DNA from: a virus | Direction: 5' to 3' (one strand) | IMG/VR virus record: IMGVR_UViG_3300009786_000105 | Coordinates: 1-21,969 of that record | Length of the DNA: 21,969 nucleotides | Part shown: one piece after another, positions 1 through 9,300 of the stretch | Layout: each line of letters begins with the position of its first letter | Numbering within the stretch: the first letter of the stretch is position 1 | The notes under the pieces: generated by a model | The model's input: only the letters and a program-made list of their open reading frames with translations | What the model was told of the DNA's origin: nothing | Database searches by the model: none | Made by a program: the position numbers and the translations under genes

Positions 1-156
1 AACAGTTGATAATAAATTAATTAATTCAGGACCCGCTTTCCACATACCACCAGAATCTGCAAAGATCATTTTGGCTTGATACCGTTCTTTTAAGGTTTGC
101 CTGGCGGCTCCGTGGTCGAAACGACGTTTAATTTTATCGGTTATTTTGTTATCCAT
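1..156 (-). CDS. Unrecognised small phage protein, N-terminal 52 residues
   Basis: An open frame starts at ATG (complement of 154-156) and runs off the left edge without a stop. The 52 visible residues are basic at the start (MDNKITDKIKRRFDHGAARQ) and go on through KERYQAKMIFADSGGMW to a segment reading AGPELINLL. I see no signal peptide or membrane segment. The tidy start, the absence of stops and its position just after a terminator support a real gene. It lies beyond the late-operon terminator on the same strand, so it may have its own promoter. The upstream sequence TTAGGT touches the ATG, too close for a normal Shine-Dalgarno site. I do not recognise the family; function unknown. Confidence 0.65.
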   Translation of the reverse strand, partial: MDNKITDKIKRRFDHGAARQTLKERYQAKMIFADSGGMWKAGPELINLLSTV

Positions 157-194
157 ACCTAATAGTAGTTATTAATATTGAAATAGCGGCCAAA

Positions 195-219
195 ATAAAA
201 GGGCCAAACGCCCTTTTAT
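195..219 (-). terminator. Rho-independent terminator of the structural operon
   Basis: A perfect 10-bp inverted repeat (ATAAAAGGGC / GCCCTTTTAT) encloses the 5-base loop GTTTG when read on the minus strand. The descending arm ends in CCCTTTTAT and is followed by TTTG, giving the U-rich tail expected of an intrinsic terminator. It sits 17 bases after the stop of the short fibre gene and 38 bases before the next start. The U tract is better in the minus direction, matching all genes here; some bidirectional activity is possible. Confidence 0.85.
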
Positions 220-236
220 GAATAAATTAAAAGTTA

Positions 237-1232
237 TTAAGTTTCTGCAACAGAACCACTCAGTGTGGGTGTACCCCATGTATTTGAAAGTATAGCAGTA
301 GCAGGTTGTTTAACTACCCATGTAGCAACAAAACTACCTTGTACTATATCTAAATCTGCATGATCTCCTGTTGAATGAGTAGGATTAGCTGTATCAGCCG
401 CGGCATCTTCACATGTTGTAGTAAAAACAATAGTTGTGGCTGAACCAGCGGCAGCGTCTGCCTGAGCTTCAATTTTAATAAAGTTAGCTGTATAAGGTGA
501 TGTGTCAGCAAACTGCACAAATAATGTTTGATCACTTGTTGTTAAAGCATGAGCATCAATTGCACTAACAGAACTGCCCGAGCCTGGGTCACTTCCACCA
601 ATTTGAGTTGTACCTGAATATGCTACACTAGCTATTGTATGACTATGCGAACCTGTTAAATGAACTGTTCCACAGTTAGCACAAAGATCTGTCCATTCTG
701 TATTTTTATCTGTGGTTGCACCACCAGAACGTGCAAATGTCATTGCAATGGAGCCGCCAGCATTAAAAAAGTATCGAAATTTAGCCGCTGTATCAAAATC
801 TATGGTCATTGTATAAATTAATCGAGTTGTCCAATCAGCCGTTTCAGTAACTATACCGCCTGATGTTATATCTGCTCCAAAAGCATTAGCAGAGAGACGA
901 CCATCATATACTGCTGTAACATTAGCTTGAACAGTACCAATAGCCGCGATAGTATCAGTGTTGTCTAATGTTGCATAAGTGGCAACACTAGTGGCTTGGT
1001 GTGTTCCTATGTTTTCAATTCTCGTAAGTAAAGTATTCCATTGTGCGGCTGTAATTGTACTACCAGCGGATACTGCCGCTACGGCACTACCTTGGCCATA
1101 CCCTAAATCTCCTGTACCAACGCCCCAAACTGAATTTACATTATCTACCGTGTGGTCTGCGGCACCTGCGGCACCTTGTGCAAAAATATTATATTCATCA
1201 TCTAATATTGTGTCGCCTGTTGAATAAGCCAT
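237..1232 (-). CDS. Short tail-fibre-like structural protein
   Basis: This 331-residue protein is rich in Ala, Thr, Ser and Gly, with no signal peptide or membrane segment, as expected for a beta-rich virion protein. The N-terminal part (about 1-110) has a helical stretch around AAQWNTLLTRIENIG (about 62-76). The middle carries RYFFNAGGSIAMTF (about 153-166), a signature I know from structural or fibre-like proteins of marine T4-like phages. A Cys/His cluster follows: C184-x-x-C187, H191, then H196-S-H198. The remainder looks like beta-sandwich sequence. It is the last gene before the terminator and follows another fibre gene after 28 bases. The start is backed by a purine-rich site GGAGAGGG ten bases upstream. 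Likely an accessory fibre or receptor-contact protein; the exact role is not visible. Confidence 0.8.
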   Translation of the reverse strand: MAYSTGDTILDDEYNIFAQGAAGAADHTVDNVNSVWGVGTGDLGYGQGSAVAAVSAGSTITAAQWNTLLTRIENIGTHQATSVATYATLDNTDTIAAIGTVQANVTAVYDGRLSANAFGADITSGGIVTETADWTTRLIYTMTIDFDTAAKFRYFFNAGGSIAMTFARSGGATTDKNTEWTDLCANCGTVHLTGSHSHTIASVAYSGTTQIGGSDPGSGSSVSAIDAHALTTSDQTLFVQFADTSPYTANFIKIEAQADAAAGSATTIVFTTTCEDAAADTANPTHSTGDHADLDIVQGSFVATWVVKQPATAILSNTWGTPTLSGSVAET

Positions 1233-1242
1233 GTTATTTTAT

Positions 1243-1250
1243 CCCTCTCC
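1243..1250 (-). promoter_or_regulatory. Strong ribosome binding site for the short fibre gene
   Basis: GGAGAGGG on the minus strand lies ten bases before the ATG at 1232. It is one of the two clearest Shine-Dalgarno sequences in the window and fixes this start. It lies within the 28-base gap after the preceding fibre gene. Confidence 0.75.
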
Positions 1251-1260
1251 GTTCTTAGTA

Positions 1261-2613
1261 TTAATGTGAGATTGCAACAATCGCTTCAACTGTGCCCTCT
1301 TCTGTTGTATATTTATTCGTTAATGATCGACCGATGACATTAAATGAATTTGTTTCTCCTGATTGAGCGGCCCTTGCAAGACCGTTTCCTGCAGAAACCA
1401 ACCTATCACCTTTGTTTACTGTGCCAATTACACGTACAGGTGTTCGACCAGATAAAGCAATTTTAGGGTGTGTTTCATTACTTCCTGCATTTGAATTCAT
1501 TAAATATGCGGCGTGTGTACTAACAACACCAAAAACTTCTTCACTTAAATCTTCACTTGCTTGAGTAACTTCAGCAGATCCACCTAATGCAACAACAGTA
1601 CCTGGATCCATTTCACAATCAGCTTCAAAGCGTTCAGCTAAATCCGCGTATTGTGCTGAGCTACTAAGACCTGTAAATGCTACGGCCTTAATTTCTTTAT
1701 ATTGCAATGCAGTAGTACCTAAGTTAATTGTATTATTAGCACCTGGATTAATGTTTCCATCAGCACCCATAATGTTTAATACTGTAGTGGTAACACCACC
1801 ATCATTAATTTTAACTAAAATATTACCATTGCTTGTTTGATTTTGTATAACAGCGTCGTTTGTTGCAACAGATAATTTTAAATCACTATCAGCACCAACA
1901 ACTACACCGGTATCATTTAATACACCAAGTGTTCCAGAAGTAGTATCATTACCGGTAGCACTCAAAAAGCCTGTCGAATCGATACTGTCTAATAGTTGAG
2001 CATTTGAAGATGTACCAGTAAGAACAGCACCACTTACTGTAGTACTAATATTAATACCAGGAACAACAGTAGCAAAACCTGAGATACTAACAGCCGGAGT
2101 AAATGTAGTATCTTTACTAGTAATGGAAACAACTGTAGATGAAACATACATTTTGACCACAACATGATCAACTGCTGATCCATCTTGAACTGTTTCTACA
2201 ATGGCGCCTGATGTGCCTGAACCTGCTGTAAATGATGGTCCAACTAAAATGTGTGTGGTACCATTATAAACTTTTAATTGTTCGTTTGTGCTATCAAACC
2301 ACAAATCGCCAGCAACTTGGCCAGACGGTGCAGTTGTAGCACTTGTAGCAGATCCTAAATTTTTAAATAGTGTACCACTATAAACTTTTAGTAAACTATT
2401 AGTTTTATCGTACCAAAGTTGTCCTGTTAATGGTGCAGATGGCTGACTAGTATTAGCGTTGCTTTCTAGCAACTTTATGAAGTTTTCGTTTAAAAACTCA
2501 CCATAGCCAGCGTAGTTCTTTCCAACAACAGTTACGGAACTGTCAGTGTTAATGGTACCATCTGCTACTGTAGCAAAAATTGTACCATCTGTTAAATTGA
2601 TTGTGTATGCCAT
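1261..2613 (-). CDS. Tail-fibre-like protein with possible autoproteolytic C-terminal domain
   Basis: A 450-residue virion protein. The N-terminal region (1-60) has the NYAGYGEFLNENFIKLLE-type segment seen in fibre-like proteins of marine T4-like phages. It is followed by two copies of a short repeat, GQLWYDKTNSLLKVYSG (about 63-79) and GDLWFDSTNEQLKVYNG (about 101-117). The middle (about 120-320) is Ser/Thr/Val-rich beta-type sequence. From about 321 the protein changes to SSAQYADLAERFEAD, then GVVSTHAAYLMNS and GTVNKGDRLVSAGNG, the layout of the C-terminal domain of phage fibres sometimes assigned to the Peptidase_G2 or intramolecular-chaperone class. That assignment is from memory and tentative. 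The start is fixed by GGAG eight bases upstream. A late-promoter-like motif lies just before it, so this gene may open a separate fibre transcript. Confidence 0.85.
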   Translation of the reverse strand: MAYTINLTDGTIFATVADGTINTDSSVTVVGKNYAGYGEFLNENFIKLLESNANTSQPSAPLTGQLWYDKTNSLLKVYSGTLFKNLGSATSATTAPSGQVAGDLWFDSTNEQLKVYNGTTHILVGPSFTAGSGTSGAIVETVQDGSAVDHVVVKMYVSSTVVSITSKDTTFTPAVSISGFATVVPGINISTTVSGAVLTGTSSNAQLLDSIDSTGFLSATGNDTTSGTLGVLNDTGVVVGADSDLKLSVATNDAVIQNQTSNGNILVKINDGGVTTTVLNIMGADGNINPGANNTINLGTTALQYKEIKAVAFTGLSSSAQYADLAERFEADCEMDPGTVVALGGSAEVTQASEDLSEEVFGVVSTHAAYLMNSNAGSNETHPKIALSGRTPVRVIGTVNKGDRLVSAGNGLARAAQSGETNSFNVIGRSLTNKYTTEEGTVEAIVAISH

Positions 2614-2621
2614 TTCTTTAT

Positions 2622-2625
2622 CTCC
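2622..2625 (-). promoter_or_regulatory. Ribosome binding site of the tail-fibre gene
   Basis: GGAG on the minus strand, eight bases before the ATG at 2613, in the context CGGAGATAAAGAA. The spacing is close to ideal and decides this start. Confidence 0.75.
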
Positions 2626-2637
2626 GATTCTTTGTAT

Positions 2638-2645
2638 TATTTATC
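2638..2645 (-). promoter_or_regulatory. T4-type late promoter candidate before the fibre genes
   Basis: GATAAATA on the minus strand matches NATAAATA, the late promoter -10 element of T4-like phages (T4 itself TATAAATA). It lies in the 54-base gap between the small structural gene and the fibre gene. A start about seven bases further on would give a leader of roughly 18 bases containing the GGAG site. The core ATAAATA is rare on this strand: I found four copies, three of them in gaps between genes. Confidence 0.6.
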
Positions 2646-2667
2646 AATTTCTTTAAGTATATACTTT

Positions 2668-3330
2668 TTACGTAGTACTTAAATCAGTCAACGTCTGTAT
2701 TCTAACAGTATAGTCGATCTGAATTTGCCTATTCAGGCTTTTTTGTACTGGGTGAAAAATTACATGGGTTACTAGATCAAGATCAGTTGATGATCCTTGC
2801 CATGATGTTAACCCCAATTCATCAAATACATACTCTCCATCGAGATTTACTGAGTTATCAAATGCTTCTTGTCCAGCCGGCTCACCATAATCTAGTAAAC
2901 AAGTACATACAATATCTGTATAAACTTTACCACTTGTATGTGATACTGTAAGTTTGTTTCTTGATGGGTCAGTATTTGCCGCGGCTGTATCATCTACTAC
3001 TTTTGTATATGTTTTATTATATAAGTCAGCATTTGTGCCTGTTGTATTTGGTGGAAGATATGTAATAATTCCTGTAGGATCAACTGAAGATCCTCCGTTG
3101 CCAAAGCACATATTATAAATGTGACCTAAATTCTTATTACTCATTGCCTGTGCTAAACTATTAGAAAAATTTTCATAATGAATAGCATTGCGTTTATCAA
3201 CAAAAACTTCATCATTATTAGGGTCAAATATTTTAATATGCCCTTCGATTAATACTCCGCCTTTCTCGTTAGGTGTAGGGGTATTTTCTTTTTCATTTTG
3301 AGTTTCATTATTTGTATTTTCTTCATTCAT
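2668..3330 (-). CDS. Conserved virion structural protein, function unknown
   Basis: A 220-residue soluble protein. Residues 1-25 are low-complexity (Asn, Glu, Thr, Pro) and probably disordered. The core begins at GHIKIFDPNNDEVFVDKRNA (about 30-49), continues with IHYENFSNSLAQAM and then MCFGNGGSSVDPTGIITYLP. I recognise this FGNGG-x-x-VDPTG pattern from small structural proteins of marine T4-like phages, always without a firmly assigned role. The gene lies between the giant baseplate protein and the fibre genes. It could be an adaptor or fibre-attachment protein, by position only. AAGG ten bases upstream of the ATG supports the start. No similarity to T4 gp8 is visible to me, though that slot would fit. 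Confidence 0.8.
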   Translation of the reverse strand: MNEENTNNETQNEKENTPTPNEKGGVLIEGHIKIFDPNNDEVFVDKRNAIHYENFSNSLAQAMSNKNLGHIYNMCFGNGGSSVDPTGIITYLPPNTTGTNADLYNKTYTKVVDDTAAANTDPSRNKLTVSHTSGKVYTDIVCTCLLDYGEPAGQEAFDNSVNLDGEYVFDELGLTSWQGSSTDLDLVTHVIFHPVQKSLNRQIQIDYTVRIQTLTDLSTT

Positions 3331-3340
3331 ACTGTATTTA

Positions 3341-3344
3341 CCTT
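3341..3344 (-). promoter_or_regulatory. Ribosome binding site of the small structural gene
   Basis: AAGG on the minus strand (context CTAAGGTAAATACAGT), ten bases before the ATG at 3330, inside the 21-base gap after the giant gene. Confidence 0.5.
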
Positions 3345-3351
3345 AGTTTTA

Positions 3352-6300
3352 TTACTCGTTTCTTAAGAATTTTGCCGGTATAGAATCTGTCTTTTGTAAC
3401 GGATCTTCTTGTATAATTGTTGAACCATCATCTACACCATCTGTACTCTTATATAAGAATGTAGTATATGGCCAGTCAAGATATTCACCAATACTCTTAT
3501 TATAAACTTTAGTTGCTGTGGCATGTGTACTAAGTGATGTACCTGCTGTTCCTCTACGTAATCCACCTAATTTATTATTAGTTATATCTCTAGTACGATA
3601 AGTGATACGTTCTTCATCAATTATAATAATTCCAAAAACATTATTAGTTAAATCTGGTGCACCTAATACACTAGCATCATTAACATAAATGAATAAATCT
3701 TCTTTTCCAAGCGGAGAAGTTAATTCTGTTGTTTTGGTTTCGAGCTGTCTATAAATTGCTTTATTACCTTTCATATCATGGAAGATATTATATTCTAGTC
3801 TAGCTGGGACTAGATTTTCACTTGTTAATGTAACACTTATATAATCAGTAGCAGATATACTAAGTGACGTAAATTCAATTTTGCTAATATCCCCGTCTTT
3901 AAGTTTAAAATCTGATCCATAGAATTTACGTTGACCATTAACATGTACTATTAATTTTTCTGGTTTAGTAATATCTCTACCTAATTCGTATTCTGATACT
4001 AAAACTTGAGTTGTCACAACTTTATCAAATGGTGTAGCAGTTTCATCAAAACCCACCATATCAAAACCACTTGGTGTCTCAACAGTTACAATTGATTGAC
4101 CATCATAGACTTTGGTTACGCCATCAAGTCTACCAGTCTGATTAAAAGTTGTAACTGAAATATGATTATCTGCAGGTAATGAAACTGTAGATTTAATTGT
4201 TAATATATTTGTGCTTGGATCAATGGTATATTCAGCATCTGTTCTTATAAAAATCTTTATTTTTTCTTCTGGATATGGAGGTGTTGCTAATATTACGCTA
4301 CGTGATGAACTACCATCTGTTGTTGTAAATGTATAATCAGCACCTAGTGTTAATTTTATATCATCTTTATAAACAGCCAATTCATTGTCTGCGATACTAC
4401 TAACAGAAGTATCAGTTGTTTGAAATAAAGTATAAATTGTTGTTGATCCATCTGAATCAAATTCAAATCCTTCAGGCGGTCTTAATCTTAATCCATTCAA
4501 TTCAACAATAGCGAGATCTGAATTACTACCCGATAAATCATTAGTTAAAGCATAATCATAACTTGAATTATCAGTTGAAATATTTTGTGTTATAGGATTA
4601 TTATGCATTATAGATAATGATGCATTAAATTCATAATAAATTGTTAATGCACTATCTTGTTCGTTATCTTCAAAACCTAAAACATCTATAGCGATATAAT
4701 CTGTTGCAGTTACAGCTTGTTCTTTCTTAATTAATATCTTTGTTTCAAAACCATATGTAGAATTATCCCAGGTGCTTGCACTATCATAATTGTCTATGCT
4801 ATAGTTTGATGTAATACGTTTACCATTAATATAAATTACAACATCTCTTATTTCTTCATGCTTAACAGGAACAATGATATGTACTTCATTGTTGTCTTGT
4901 ATATAATCGGCTGGACTATAACTTTGTTGCCATAATTGATTACCGCCGCCAATACCATATGCAGTAATTCCAATTACATCATTTGTTGAGGCACGGAAAT
5001 CAGTAGCTGAGCTAACAAGTGTTATAGTTTTACCTAACCAATCTACAGTAAAATCTACAGTAGCGGTTTCGCCAACATTATTAAACCTTAAACTTTTACC
5101 TGTGGTAAGGTTGAATACTCTTAATTCAAAAGGATCATCTAATAAAGTACTAAAACTATGAATCATAGTTAATCCGTCCCACTGGAAGAATGATGTTTTC
5201 TCAGTAAAACAAAGTCCTTTATTAAGATAGTCTGCACCAGGTCTTGTGAGAACTGTAAGATTTAATGTATCAAATATTGCTCCTGGCAAAAATTCTTCTG
5301 GTGCATGACTGCTATAAGTGTCTATAAATACACCGCCTCCAACATTAATATCTGTGCTTAATGTTCCAAGATATGAATTTGTAAATGCACTACTTTGATA
5401 AATGGTATCTAAAATTACATCACTATATGTAGGTTTACCCTCAGGACCAAAGTCTAAGTTGTCGTATGGATTAATATCAAAGTTACCAACATTGAATCCA
5501 GTATTTTGACTAAACGTTGGGCTTGTTACTTTTACTCCCGGATAATCTATTCCGGATATTAATAATCCTAAGTCAATACCTGGCATGTCGCTAGTAGGAG
5601 CATATAATCCAGCAGTTCGTTCTATACCTGTTAATTCACTAGCATCAACTAATGTATAGTTTAATGGATTAAATGTTGCTTCACTTAATGTAGAGCCATC
5701 ACCAGTAGATGCTTTATAAACTTTATTATTATAACGAACTAACTGATCAAGTGTATAAACTGTACTTGCGGCCCAATCAACTATTGAACTAGAATACTCA
5801 TATCTGTCAAATTTAATACTAGTTTTATAAGATCTAACACTACCAGGGCTACATACGGCTATAGCTGTTGCACCAGTTCCTCCGCCCTGAGATATTGTAA
5901 TAACTGGGGTAGAAGTATATCCAACTCCACTATTAGTAATTGTAATTGCGGTAACTGCACCAGCTGTATTAATAACAGCCACCATTGTTGCTTGAGTAGT
6001 GCAATCTCCTGTAATTGTAACTATTGGTTTACTAGTATAGCCACTACCACCGCTAATAACAGTTATTGAATCAATGGATAATGTAAAATTATTTTTCCAA
6101 TCTTTATAAGGTTGTGTTAACCAAATTGCATCGTCAAGATCGTAATATTCACCTGAACCTCTGACACCACCTAATTTATGTTGTGGGCTGACGTACTTGG
6201 CTAATGAAGTATTATATTGAGATGGCAAATCAAAGTCTGATGTGTCGCTGTTTGCTGTATCGACTCCAGTGTACTTTAAATTAAATTCTTTAATTTGTGT

Positions 6301-9300
6301 TCTGTATGGTTTAACTTCACTTAAATAACTTTCAATAAATGTTTGGTTATCATTTTGTAAATTAGTAAATGTTTTTAATTCACGTACAGTATGTTCAACA
6401 TCAATTAAACTTGTTTTCATTAAGAAGTCTGAGGTTTCTTGTTCGCTAAAAATATATTCAAATATTAATTTAATTCCCTCAATTCTGTGTGATGCTAAAT
6501 CATCAACGAATAATTCTTCATTAATTGCTTTAATAATTTGTCTTGTTTCTAATACTGGCTCCTCATCAAAATATTGTGCATCAAATACTTCTCTAGAGAA
6601 ACCATTATTGCTCACACTATAATCATGTAATGTAGACTTTATTTTTATAGTACCAGTTTGTAATCCGACCCGTTCCCAGGTACCGTTTGGTTTAAGTTCA
6701 TGTCGTTCCCATTTATTTTGGGCATTGGCTGTTACTTTAACAATAGTGCCGGCTGGAACATCAGTAACAGTTTCTAATGCAGATACAGTTGCAACTTCTC
6801 TAACAGGATTAATATTTTTATTATATCCAATCGCCCACCAATGTGTATATTCCCAATAATTGGGAGTTTTATAATTTTGTATTCTAGTAACTAGCGTTGT
6901 TGTTTTATCACTTTGTAATGTATAAATTGCCCAAAGTCCGCCATTACTGCCATCGGCCTCTACTAGATATCTATGTCCTGCACTTACTAATTCAAATTGT
7001 TGATATTCAAGTTCAATTTCGGTGGCTACTTTTGTATCCCAGGTATTACTAGTAATACTTGGTTCGTTTTCTTCGCTATCTAATAACTTAAATGTTTTCA
7101 TTTCAGTGATTGGATATATTGCTAGGTTTGAATTAGCTCTAGTGATATAATTTTTAAGGGCACTAAATCTATCTTTAAACATAGATTGCCTTGGTCTAAA
7201 TTGTACACCAACTTTATCTTGATCAGATAGTGTTATATCTGGAACTATGTTACCAGCTGAGTCAACGCCACAAAATGAATCTTGTAATTTACGATATACT
7301 CGATCGCTTAAAAATTCTGCAGGATCGCTGTCTTTAATTAATTCGTATTCTGCATGAATATTATTTTCTGTATTTTCTCTATCAAATTCAATATGTACAA
7401 CACTATCATTACTACTAACAAAAGATTGAGAATTATAAATTGCAAATGCATTTGATGCAATAGCACCTATATATGGAATACCACTTGATTTTGGATTTTC
7501 AATATATTGTGCAATAACAACAGGACTTAATGTTTTGCCATGAAATGTGTCAGCAACTTCTAAGTCTTTAACCCAGAAATAAAATTTTGTTTTAATTGAC
7601 CCATTTTCAATAACATCACTTAATTGTGTATAAGATGTGGTATTGTATGGCGTTCCTGTTTCTTCATAGTCTTCTGGTTGAACATCGCTTGATACCCATT
7701 GATAGATATCTGCGGTTGATCCTGTAAATAATTGACCTAGACGTTTTGCTTTATAATCTTCAGTATCTTGGTTGTAGTTTAAAAATCTAGTATTCGTAAC
7801 GTCCCACCAAATTCTTCCTACATGTTCTTGTCCCCAAACATCTCCATAGGTGTTTATAGATCCTTCGCTGTATCCTGCAGGATCTTCGGGTGTAATAATA
7901 TCAATATTTTCTCTAGCAACGCCTAAAATTTTACCTTGTAGTGGATCAATATAATCTAAATATGTTAATATATCATTATCACTTATATCATATAAAAAAC
8001 TAGAATCAAGTAAAGCAGTATTAACAGTTTTTGTTTGCTCTCTTTTAACAGACCAAGAACTACGGTATTCAGTATCATAAAATCTAACTATTCTACCCGA
8101 GTCTGTTAATGTAGTTGTATCATAACCTGGGCTACCAACTAATAATTTACCAGAAACATAGTCAACGCTTTTTCCATAATCATTTAGTGCTGTTACTTTA
8201 GTATCAGTTATTTGTTGTCCATAAACAAATTTACCAGGATTAATAAATGTGTCAGTGGTTGATTTTAAGTAATCAAATGTGTAAACTGCACCACTGGCCG
8301 TCTGAATGTCTTTAATTACAGTTGCACCAGCATCAAATTTAGTTTGTAAGGTTGCACCCATAGTTGCTATATCAAATGTAACGATTAAATTTGTTGCACC
8401 GCCAGGTGCACCAACAGCTATTCCTAACGCATTACTACTAACATCTAAACTGTGGCCAAATCTTGCAAATTGACGTGGAAATGGATTATACATTGTCTGC
8501 ATAAATGAGAATATAGTTAATCCTAAATCAGTTAATACTGATTCATTACCAGTTACCGGCCACACTATAAGTTTATTATTCAGTGCTGTTGTAACTAAAC
8601 TATCTAATGTTAAATGTAATTTATTGCTTGAATTACTAGCAGTAACATTTGGAATATTTGCATTATTAATATCAGTTACTACATTATCTAATGATGTTCC
8701 AGTAAAAGTAACATAGAAGTCATTAATTCTAATTCTCTGCCCTATAGTAACTGTTGGGTTCTCTACAGTTCCTGTAATTAATCCGTATACTCTAGATTTG
8801 TTTATAAATCTAGCTACACTTCCTGCATCATCTTTTATAATACCTTCTGTATTAGATTTAGTGTCTCCTGGGCAACCTGCGTATATAGAACAGTTATATG
8901 AACAAATTTTAACGTCATATCCAAATTCTGCATCTCCTACTACTGCACTAGATGATAAAATTTCTACTAATGACATATTATTAGTTTCAATATCAATAAA
9001 GTCACCAATTTTTATTCCAGATGCTGTTTTAAATGTAACTGTTGATCCACTATAAGTATAACCACCAGAATTAACTACATTATCATCTTCAAGTATTTTT
9101 TCATTAAGTAGTACCGTTGGTACTCCTGTTATAGCACTAGTTGTTGTATATGTAACAGTATCTAAACCTGAGTCGCCATAGTCAACAGTTTTTGTAAGGT
9201 GAAATCTTTGGCAGTCCCTATCATATACATATATTTCACCAACACCAAGTGCCGAGTCTCCACCAGCACCTTCTAAAGCACCAATAGTAACTTGTCTGCC

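Noticed and set aside
350-535. Small minus-strand frame inside the short fibre gene
   Set aside because: Overlaps the real gene in another frame and encodes a repetitive Leu/Gln/His-rich sequence typical of a frame shadow.
237-1232. Short fibre gene as a target of a diversity-generating retroelement
   Set aside because: No reverse transcriptase gene, template repeat or adenine-biased variable repeat is visible in the window.
979-1258. Two plus-strand open frames (979-1227 and 1055-1258) opposite the short fibre gene
   Set aside because: They lie entirely antisense to a well-supported gene, have no ribosome site, and their proteins show no family pattern.
1309-1316. AATAAATA late-promoter-like match inside the end of the fibre gene
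   Set aside because: It lies within coding sequence 77 bases before the next start; plausible as a weak internal promoter, but a single match in AT-rich coding DNA is not enough.
2655-2666. 12-bp palindrome AAGTATATACTT after the small structural gene stop
   Set aside because: A perfect palindrome, but AT-only apart from two pairs and without a loop or strong stem; in AT-rich DNA this is expected by chance and too weak for a terminator.
8798-9055. Plus-strand frame opposite the propeller region
   Set aside because: Antisense to the continuous giant gene; no start signal or domain.
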